Assembly (NCBI GenBank): GCA_002839245.1
Contig: PGXR01000218.1
Location: 1-7,039, forward strand
Length of the DNA: 7,039 bases
Source of the DNA: Spirochaetae bacterium HGW-Spirochaetae-7
GTDB taxonomy: Bacteria > Spirochaetota > Spirochaetia > Treponematales > UBA12059
Direction: 5' to 3'
Shown: one piece after another, positions 1 through 4,690 of the stretch
Position numbering within the stretch: the first letter of the stretch is position 1
How the letters are laid out: each line of letters starts with the position of its first letter
Translations under genes and position numbers: made by a program
Notes under the pieces: generated by a model
Databases searched by the model: none
Seen by the model: only the letters and a program-made list of their open reading frames with translations
What the model was told of the DNA's origin: nothing

Positions 1-776
1 CCGCCGGCGCTCATGGCGTCCCAGACGCTCCCCTTGATCGGTCCGCCCACGGGATTGGTCGGCTTCGGCGGGTGGAAGAACAGCCTCGTCCCGCTCCTGT
101 CGACGAGCCCGAGTATCGCCTCGTCCGGCAGTTTCAGCTGCTCGAACAGGCGGCCATATGAATCGAGGACGATTGTCGCGGTAAGCGCCCCTGACAGTCT
201 GTCCGATTCATCGAAGACAGGCTGGCAGTACGCGATCGACGGTGCTTCGTCTACCATGTTGGTGATGTATTCCCCGACAGTGAACCGCCGGTTCTCCAGC
301 GCGGCGATGACGTGGTAACGGCTGCCCAGATCGGTTCCGGCAGCGAGCCGCGAGGAGGCGACGACAATGCCGTGCGTATCGACCATCGTGAAATTGAGGT
401 ACCCCGTGTTGCCAGCAAGGATGGCTTTCAGGATGATACCCGCGCGCTCATGATCGACGGTGCGGAATTCGGGCAAGGCCGCCAGCGTAGAAAGAAGCTG
501 TCGCGTGGATTCGGTAATCCTGAACTGGATTTCTGCGAAGTTCTCGACCTGGCGCATCGCATCGTCACGGTCCAGCTGGGCGATGAAAATGCTGTGCTCG
601 AGGCCGGTCCACACGATGATTCCCAGGGCGGGAACCAGGGAGAACGCCACGGCAAGCATCAGGGCCCCTCTGATTGACGGATACGACATCCGGCCTGAGC
701 CGCCGCCAGAACCCGAAAGAGCGGGAGAGTCGAGACTCTCCTGCCTCCCTGGTTTCGTCGGACTTTTCATGATCAT
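1..776 (-). CDS. Membrane sensor with extracytoplasmic Cache domain (N-terminal part, output domain off the window)
   Basis: The reading frame is open from 776 to the left edge, giving 258 codons without a stop. Residues 1-37 are cytoplasmic and low in complexity (Ser/Gly rich, SGSGGGSGR at about 21-29). One hydrophobic segment follows at about 38-57 (ALMLAVAFSLVPALGIIVW). After it comes a long polar region typical of a dCache_1-type sensor: MVDTHGIVVASS, then TDLGSRYH, GEYITNMVDEAPSIAYCQPV and a second unit GLVDRSGTRLFFHP. Such domains bind small ligands outside the membrane and pass the signal to a kinase, cyclase or chemotaxis output module, which cannot be seen here. ATG codons lie at 776, 770 and 689. 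I chose 776 because an in-frame TAG stands just upstream and the promoter places transcription start at about 776. None of the three starts has a good Shine-Dalgarno. The family call is by eye; the output type is unknown. Confidence 0.72.
   Translation of the reverse strand, partial: MIMKSPTKPGRQESLDSPALSGSGGGSGRMSYPSIRGALMLAVAFSLVPALGIIVWTGLEHSIFIAQLDRDDAMRQVENFAEIQFRITESTRQLLSTLAALPEFRTVDHERAGIILKAILAGNTGYLNFTMVDTHGIVVASSRLAAGTDLGSRYHVIAALENRRFTVGEYITNMVDEAPSIAYCQPVFDESDRLSGALTATIVLDSYGRLFEQLKLPDEAILGLVDRSGTRLFFHPPKPTNPVGGPIKGSVWDAMSAG
724..741. repeat. 18-bp inverted repeat near the 5' end of the sensor gene
   Basis: GGAGAGTC and GACTCTCC form perfect 8-bp arms separated by two bases. The repeat lies 36 to 53 bases inside the sensor gene if the start is 776, or in its 5' leader if the start is 689. 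It could be an operator or an RNA hairpin. About one such repeat is expected by chance in 7 kb when short spacers are allowed, so function is unproven. Confidence 0.35.
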
Positions 777-782
777 GCCGCA

Positions 783-811
783 AGTCTAGCCTCGATACCA
801 GCGGTCCGCAA
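783..811 (-). promoter_or_regulatory. Sigma-70-like promoter of the sensor gene, leaderless geometry
   Basis: On the minus strand TTGCGG (811 to 806) is followed after exactly 17 bases by TAGACT (788 to 783). The expected transcription start, seven bases after the -10 box, is position 776, the A of the first in-frame ATG. The -35 box matches the TTG core only, so the call rests on spacing and on the match to the thioesterase and kinase promoters. Confidence 0.55.
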
Positions 812-829
812 GCCGGGGAATCGCCCGTC

Positions 830-858
830 TTGCCCCTCCCGGTTCTCCTCGCTAGAGT
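830..858 (+). promoter_or_regulatory. Sigma-70-like promoter of the acyl-ACP thioesterase gene, near-leaderless
   Basis: TTGCCC at 830-835, a 17-base spacer, then TAGAGT at 853-858. The expected start of transcription is about 865, three bases before the ATG at 868. No Shine-Dalgarno fits in such a leader. It is back to back with the sensor promoter: the two -35 boxes are 18 bases apart, so one bound regulator could affect both genes. Confidence 0.55.
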
Positions 859-867
859 AGCTCCATC

Positions 868-1644
868 ATGAATGAAACATTCGAAGAGCGTTTCAAGGTC
901 TGCACCTGGGACGTCGACCAGTCAGACAGGCTGACGATTGCCGCTGCCTGCAATTATTTCCAGGAGGCGGCGGGGCACCACGCTTCCGTTCTCGGTGTCG
1001 GATCCGAGTTCATGAAGGCCAACGGCATCGTGTGGATCCTGTCGAGGATGAGCGCCGAGCTTGGTTCGCGCCCCGGTTCCGGTGCCAGGCTCACCGTCCG
1101 CACCTGGCCGAGGGGAACGGACAGGCTGTTCGCCATCCGCGACTACGAGCTGCGGAATGAGGCCGGCGCCGTCGTGGGGCGCGGCCGAAGCGCGTGGCTC
1201 ATCGTCGACGGCGCCAGCTTCAGGCCGCGCCGGCCGGAGGCCATAGCCGCCGGGCTGCCGACCAACGTCGGGCTGGAAGCCCTTCCCGGCGGCGCGCAGG
1301 CCATCAAGGCCGCCAAGGGCCTTGCCAGGACGGGCGACAGGGCCGTCGCCTACTCCGACCTCGATTCCAACGGCCACATGAACAACGCGCGCTATGTCCA
1401 GTGGATACAGGACGCCCTCGACCCGGACGAGCTGGCGGGGGCCTCCGGGATACGCCTGGACCTCAACTACCTGGTCGAGATGAAGATCGGCTCATCCGCG
1501 GGCATCTGGTCGCGGCGCCTCGATGGCCCCGGTATCGCCGACGGTGACGGCACCGCAGCCGGTGACTGGACAAGCCGCTGGGCGCTGGAAGGCAGGACCC
1601 CCGCGGACCTGAGCACGTTCCGCGCCGAGCTGTCGCTCAGGTAA
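868..1644 (+). CDS. Acyl-ACP thioesterase (FatA/FatB-like double hotdog family)
   Basis: This 258-residue protein should hydrolyse acyl-ACP in the cytoplasm, releasing free fatty acid and ending or diverting fatty acid synthesis. The first hotdog half has FQEAAGHHA (about 31-39), VRTWPRG and the WLIVD strand. The second half carries the family signature DLDSNGHMNN at 164-173. The D-x-N-x-H triad known from plant FatB falls at D166, N168 and H170. The later Glu-Cys pair of plant enzymes appears here as E204-M205 (NYLVEM), so the Glu is kept and the Cys is not. The length suits bacterial members, which lack a transit peptide. The start is firm: an in-frame TAG at 853 is five codons upstream and no other start lies between. 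There is no Shine-Dalgarno; the promoter suggests a leaderless message. The family call is confident; chain-length preference cannot be read. Confidence 0.9.
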   Translation: MNETFEERFKVCTWDVDQSDRLTIAAACNYFQEAAGHHASVLGVGSEFMKANGIVWILSRMSAELGSRPGSGARLTVRTWPRGTDRLFAIRDYELRNEAGAVVGRGRSAWLIVDGASFRPRRPEAIAAGLPTNVGLEALPGGAQAIKAAKGLARTGDRAVAYSDLDSNGHMNNARYVQWIQDALDPDELAGASGIRLDLNYLVEMKIGSSAGIWSRRLDGPGIADGDGTAAGDWTSRWALEGRTPADLSTFRAELSLR

Positions 1645-1676
1645 GCACTGATACGGAGTGCCTTGGCTTTCTTTTC
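1645..1676 (+). terminator. Weak terminator-like hairpin after the thioesterase gene
   Basis: Directly after the thioesterase stop, GCACT (1645-1649) pairs with AGTGC (1657-1661) around a seven-base loop, and a pyrimidine-rich T tract follows (TTTCTTTTCTT, 1668-1678). The stem is only five base pairs and the T tract starts six bases late and is broken by C, so termination would be inefficient at best. Confidence 0.3.
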
Positions 1677-1788
1677 TTGCCAGGCCTGGATATTATACTA
1701 CTATTATGCTAATCTATACGCCAGCATCGAGGGTCGGCGGGCGGCCGCGTTCATGGCCATCGCCGGGCTGTCGTTCATGGATTTTTAG
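1663..1788 (+). pseudogene. Open stretch between thioesterase and msrB, possible gene remnant or small ORF
   Basis: In the same frame as the thioesterase, reading stays open after its stop from 1645 to a TAG at 1786-1788. From the TTG at 1663 it gives about 41 residues: hydrophobic AFFSCQAWILYYYYANLY, then ASIEGRRAAAF and MAIAGLSFMDF. By eye this recalls a transmembrane part of CcmC/CcsA cytochrome c assembly proteins (hydrophobic Tyr-rich helix, RRAA, then an AI-G--F-D stretch), but nothing on either side continues that family. An ATG at 1753 opens only the last 11 codons. No Shine-Dalgarno precedes the TTG. It may be a decayed fragment, a leader peptide for msrB, or chance. The same bases also form the AT-rich promoter candidate for msrB, and the two readings compete. 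Confidence 0.2.
1677..1707 (+). promoter_or_regulatory. Candidate msrB promoter in an AT-rich patch
   Basis: The run 1690-1718 is strikingly AT-rich for this window and holds several overlapping -10-like hexamers (TATTAT at 1691 and 1702, TATACT at 1694, TATGCT at 1705). TTGCCA at 1677-1682 could be a -35 for TATTAT at 1702-1707, but the spacer would be 19 bases, longer than the 17 used elsewhere here. Transcription from about 1714 would give a leader of roughly 145 bases before msrB. Confidence 0.35.
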
Positions 1789-1844
1789 TGCGGTTCTGCG
1801 CTGATTGCGAAACCGCAGCCGATGCCGCGCCGGTCGTCGTGGCG

Positions 1845-1851
1845 AAAGGAG
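1845..1851 (+). promoter_or_regulatory. Ribosome binding site that fixes the msrB start
   Basis: AAAGGAG ends eight bases before the ATG at 1860. This is one of the clearest Shine-Dalgarno motifs in the window, and it favours 1860 over the in-frame GTG at 1788, which has none. Confidence 0.7.
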
Positions 1852-1859
1852 AGCTTCCC

Positions 1860-2330
1860 ATGCCGGTCATGAAGGCCGCCGACGCGGCGAACGTGTGCTA
1901 CATCGAGCCTACCGAGGAGCTGAAGTCCCGCCTGAGCGCGGAGCAGTTCGCGGTGCTGGTGGAGAATGCCACCGAGCCGCCGTTCCGCAACGCGTACTGG
2001 GACATGCACGAAGAGGGAATCTACGTCGACGCGGTTGACGGCGAGCCGCTGTTCGCGTCGCGGGAGAAATTCGACTCGGGCACGGGTTGGCCCAGCTTCT
2101 GGGCGCCGATAGACCCTGCAAAGGTAGTGATGGTCGAGGACCTGGCCTTCGGGATGCGCCGGATCGAGGTGCGTGCCAAGGCATCGGGGGGACACCTCGG
2201 ACACCTATTCGAGGACGGCCCCGACCCGACGGGCATGCGCTACTGCATCAACTCGGCTTCGCTGCGTTTCATCCCCGTCGACCGGCTGGCAGCCGAAGGC
2301 TACGCGGAGCTGGCAGCGCTTTTCAGGTAA
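1860..2330 (+). CDS. msrB: Peptide methionine-(R)-S-oxide reductase MsrB, zinc-free type
   Basis: This 156-residue cytoplasmic enzyme reduces the R form of methionine sulfoxide in proteins. Family blocks run in order: TEPPFRNAYWD (38-48), EKFDSGTGWPSFW (69-81), GGHLGHLFEDGPDPTGMRYC (110-129), INSASLRFIP (130-139). The catalytic Cys is C129. Both zinc CxxC motifs of the E. coli type are lost: the first reads D57-A-V-D60, the second A106-K-A-S109. The common resolving Cys in the SGCGW motif is Thr75 here. The only other Cys in the chosen product is C13, so recycling would use C13 or direct reduction by thioredoxin. The C-terminus (DRLAAEGYAELAALF) resembles the Bacillus-type enzyme. An in-frame GTG at 1788 would add 24 residues with two further Cys (FCADC), but the Shine-Dalgarno favours 1860. 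No msrA is visible in the window. The gene is convergent with yigZ, 19 bases apart. Confidence 0.95.
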   Translation: MPVMKAADAANVCYIEPTEELKSRLSAEQFAVLVENATEPPFRNAYWDMHEEGIYVDAVDGEPLFASREKFDSGTGWPSFWAPIDPAKVVMVEDLAFGMRRIEVRAKASGGHLGHLFEDGPDPTGMRYCINSASLRFIPVDRLAAEGYAELAALFR

Positions 2331-2349
2331 AGCCCGGCGAGGCGGCCCC

Positions 2350-2976
2350 TCACAGCGGCCTTGCCGCCATCCGCTTCGACTCGACCACCGGGACTATCGT
2401 CCCGGAACTGGCCTCGGACAGCCGCGACACGAATGAATCATAATCTTCGGACGCGATCTCGACGACGAGGCGGACATCCTCGGCGAAGTCCTCGGAAACG
2501 ACGGTAGCGGACGATTCGGCGGCGATCTGGCGCGTCCGTTCGAAGAGATGGTATGAAACGGAGAACGAGACCCTGCATGACTCGACCAGCTCGGCGCGCC
2601 TGACGAGAGCCAGCACTACCCGGCCGGCCTCGGAATAGGCCTTGACCAGCCCGCCGGTACCCAGCAGGGTCCCGCCGAAGTAGCGCGTTACCACGACGGC
2701 GATGTTTCCCATGCCCGAGCCCTTGACGACGGCCAGGAGGGGCCGCCCCGAGGTGCCCGAGGGTTCGCCGTCGTCGGAGCAGAACTCGGTCACCGAGTTG
2801 CCGCCCCCTATCACGAAGGCAGGTACGTTGTGGGTCGCGTCGGGAAACTCGCGTTTTATTGAATTGACCCATTCACGGGCTGCCTCAACCGAGTCCACGG
2901 GCGAGAGGCTTGCCACGAATCGTGAATTGACTACGGTTATCTCCGCGCGCGCGGACTCGTACGGCACCAGGAGCAT
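2350..2976 (-). CDS. yigZ: YigZ/IMPACT-family protein (UPF0029)
   Basis: This 208-residue soluble protein has the two family blocks DDGEPSGTSGRP (68-79) and TRYFGGTLLGTGGLVKAY (97-114) in the N-terminal Impact_N domain. The remainder, from about 135, fits the C-terminal DUF1949-type alpha/beta domain seen in bacterial members. The length matches E. coli YigZ. The eukaryotic relative IMPACT regulates the eIF2 kinase Gcn2 by binding Gcn1; the bacterial role is not established, so no reaction is assigned. The ATG at 2976 is the likely start because an in-frame TAA lies about ten codons upstream with no other standard start between. It has no Shine-Dalgarno, and a TATAGT box ends only eight bases before the ATG, which suggests a leaderless message. 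It is divergent from the chemoreceptor gene. Confidence 0.93.
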   Translation of the reverse strand: MLLVPYESARAEITVVNSRFVASLSPVDSVEAAREWVNSIKREFPDATHNVPAFVIGGGNSVTEFCSDDGEPSGTSGRPLLAVVKGSGMGNIAVVVTRYFGGTLLGTGGLVKAYSEAGRVVLALVRRAELVESCRVSFSVSYHLFERTRQIAAESSATVVSEDFAEDVRLVVEIASEDYDSFVSRLSEASSGTIVPVVESKRMAARPL

Positions 2977-2983
2977 GGCGCAG

Positions 2984-2989
2984 ACTATA
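2984..2989 (-). promoter_or_regulatory. -10 box of yigZ, leaderless position
   Basis: On the minus strand TATAGT (2989 to 2984) matches the consensus at five of six bases and places transcription start at about 2977, one base before the ATG. No TTG-type -35 is seen at 16 to 18 bases, unlike the sensor, thioesterase and kinase promoters. Confidence 0.45.
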
Positions 2990-3010
2990 GCATATCGTCG
3001 TCCTTATGCC

Positions 3011-3038
3011 TTGTGCGGCCCCGTTCATGCGTTATACT
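3011..3038 (+). promoter_or_regulatory. Promoter of the chemoreceptor gene
   Basis: TTGTGC (3011-3016), a 16-base spacer, then TATACT (3033-3038). Transcription would start at about 3045, which excludes the ATG codons at 3006, 3027 and 3042 and leaves a leader of about 27 bases before the ATG at 3072. Confidence 0.5.
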
Positions 3039-3057
3039 GCAATGACACCGACGGACA

Positions 3058-3062
3058 GGGAG
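3058..3062 (+). promoter_or_regulatory. Ribosome binding site deciding the chemoreceptor start
   Basis: GGGAG ends nine bases before the ATG at 3072. The earlier in-frame ATGs have no comparable motif. Confidence 0.5.
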
Positions 3063-3071
3063 TGGCAACGC

Positions 3072-4616
3072 ATGGCCAGGAAATCAGGTGGATTGTTCGG
3101 ACTCTTCGTGGCCCCTTACGAAGGCAGCGACATACGGCTGTACAGGAAGGCCAGGCTGCTCGCGCCGGTGACGATGGCGATTGGCCTCCTGTCGCTTGTC
3201 CTGGCCGCGCTGATGGCGACTACCGGCGCCATGGCGGTCGCCGGCATCCTGGCAGGGCTGATACTGTTCTGCGTTTTTTCGCTGGCGATGATGGCCAGGG
3301 GACATTACCGGCTGGCGTCCTCCATTTTCCTGTACGCGCTGTTCGGCGTCATGTTCGCGGCCATCAAATTCGACGAATACCGGAGCATCTACGAATGTTA
3401 CGTGTTCGCCAGCCTCGGCGGTTTCCTCCTGGTGACGGCCGGCCTCGTCGCCTCGAGTCCCGCGCAACCGTTGCTGCTGACGGCGCTCAACCTGGCGGCC
3501 ATAGCCGCGCTCTATGTCCTGGATACGCTGCCGCTCGACGGCGGCGCGGTCACCGGGCTCGCCGCGCAGTCGCTGGGCACGAGCGCCGTGGTGGTAATCG
3601 CGGGGGGCGTCTTCAGTACGATGACGGTAAGGATGCAGTCCGACCTGGTCGCCGAGACCCAGCGGACCGCTAGCGCGGCCAGGCACCAGTACGTCGGGAT
3701 GACCGAGGCCGTCGTCGTGGCCCAGTCGTCGGCCATGGCCATAGGCACGCGTCTCGCCCAGGCAGCCGAGGCGCTTTCTCTCTCGGCCGGAGCCATGCGC
3801 GATGCCGCCGAGGAAGAGACCGCCGGCCTGGGCTCGCTGGACGAGGCGCTCGGCGCGGCCGAGGCGGGTGAAGCGGTCGCAGGAGCGGCGCAGGGCCACG
3901 TAACCGACGCGTTGCGCGAGTACTCGGTCAAGGTGCGCGAGGCGTCGGCGTCGATCTCCCGGATGGTCGAGGCCGTGGGAGAGATAGGAACGGCCGCCCA
4001 GGAGCGGCGCAACGGCATCCTCGGCCTCGTGAAACTGGCCCGCGACGGCGAGGAACGGGTCACCAAGATAGGCGAGGCGATAGCGGGCATCGTCGCGGCT
4101 ACCGGCAGGATGGACGAGATGAACGAGTTGCTGGGTTCGGTGGCAGAACGGACGAACATGCTCGGCATGAACGCGGCGATAGAAGCGGCCCACGCGGGCG
4201 AGGCCGGCAAGGGCTTCGCGGTCGTCGCCGAGGAGATTCGAACGCTCTCGGAAACCGCCGCCGAAGGCTCGGGCTCCATAGCCGCGATGCTGGATCAAAC
4301 GCGGCAGGTCGTGTCCGGCGCGTCGAAGGCGAGCGCGCACACCATCGAATTCTTCTCGCGGCTGATCGGGGAAATCCAGGATGTCTCGACGACGCTCGAC
4401 GGTCTGCTGCTGCGCCTGAAGGATATCTCGGCAGGCACGTCGGGCATCTCGGAGGCGGTCAGGGGCTTCTCCGACCTGGCCGACTCGGCGGCACCGCCTT
4501 CCACGAGGCGGCGTCCAGGGCGGCAGCTTCAAGGGCGGTGGCCGCGGCCATGCGGCAGTCAGCCGCCCGCATGGCCGCCTCGTGCGACTCGCTGCTGTCG
4601 CAGGCCTCGAACCTGA
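3072..4616 (+). CDS. Six-TM methyl-accepting chemotaxis-type receptor, frameshifted near the 3' end
   Basis: The product is 514 residues as read. The N-terminal half is an integral membrane region with about six hydrophobic segments (roughly 29-49, 53-74, 80-98, 110-127, 132-150, 162-183) and short loops, so it has no large outer ligand domain. No HAMP domain is evident. The C-terminal half is a long Ala-rich helical signalling region with the conserved tip ERTNMLGMNAAIEAAHAG at 359-376, followed by FAVVAEEIR. In this family the tip contacts CheA and CheW. Helical coding ends at about residue 473 (FSDLADSA). The next 41 residues, to the TGA at 4614, are Pro/Arg-rich and unlike the family, while the sensible helical tail continues in another frame to 4690. 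This suggests one lost base near 4488-4490, through mutation or sequencing error. The repaired protein would be about 539 residues. The signal sensed is unknown; no che genes are in view. Confidence 0.85.
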   Translation: MARKSGGLFGLFVAPYEGSDIRLYRKARLLAPVTMAIGLLSLVLAALMATTGAMAVAGILAGLILFCVFSLAMMARGHYRLASSIFLYALFGVMFAAIKFDEYRSIYECYVFASLGGFLLVTAGLVASSPAQPLLLTALNLAAIAALYVLDTLPLDGGAVTGLAAQSLGTSAVVVIAGGVFSTMTVRMQSDLVAETQRTASAARHQYVGMTEAVVVAQSSAMAIGTRLAQAAEALSLSAGAMRDAAEEETAGLGSLDEALGAAEAGEAVAGAAQGHVTDALREYSVKVREASASISRMVEAVGEIGTAAQERRNGILGLVKLARDGEERVTKIGEAIAGIVAATGRMDEMNELLGSVAERTNMLGMNAAIEAAHAGEAGKGFAVVAEEIRTLSETAAEGSGSIAAMLDQTRQVVSGASKASAHTIEFFSRLIGEIQDVSTTLDGLLLRLKDISAGTSGISEAVRGFSDLADSAAPPSTRRRPGRQLQGRWPRPCGSQPPAWPPRATRCCRRPRT

Positions 4617-4690
4617 ACGAACTGGGCCGCGAGAACATCCACAGGATGGAAGAGCTGCGCGGCAAAATCGATAGCCGAAACAGGAGCTAG
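4490..4690 (+). pseudogene. Out-of-frame C-terminal tail of the chemoreceptor
   Basis: Starting at GGC 4490, in the frame one base off from the receptor, 66 codons run to a TAG at 4688-4690. They read GTAFHEAASRAAASRAVAAA, then MRQSAARMAASCDSLLSQAS and NLNELGRENIHRMEELRGK. This is an Ala-rich amphipathic helix, as expected for the end of a receptor signalling domain. It has no start signal of its own. Adding one base near 4488, for example making GCGGGC from GCGGC, joins it to the receptor. Its stop overlaps the typA stop in the shared palindrome CTAG, a plausible natural gene end. Confidence 0.75.

Noticed and set aside
1788..1859. GTG at 1788 as the true msrB start, adding 24 residues with a CADC motif
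   Set aside because: It has no Shine-Dalgarno, whereas AAAGGAG is well placed for the ATG at 1860. The extension lies before the recognisable MsrB region.
2341..2368. GGCGGC/GCCGCC hairpin between msrB and yigZ as a bidirectional terminator
   Set aside because: The stem is six base pairs with a 16-base loop, it overlaps yigZ coding sequence, and no T tract follows on either strand.
3006..3071. Earlier in-frame ATGs (3006, 3027, 3042) as the chemoreceptor start
   Set aside because: They lie upstream of or inside the predicted promoter and have no ribosome binding site. The ATG at 3072 has GGGAG nine bases before it.
4488..4492. Programmed ribosomal frameshifting in the chemoreceptor
   Set aside because: No slippery heptamer is seen at the junction, and the missing base falls in a short G/C run where simple indels or read errors occur.
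3084..4532. Long minus-strand open frame of 482 codons opposite the chemoreceptor
   Set aside because: The translation is rich in His/Arg/Gly without recognisable domains, as expected for a shadow of an Ala-rich GC-rich gene.
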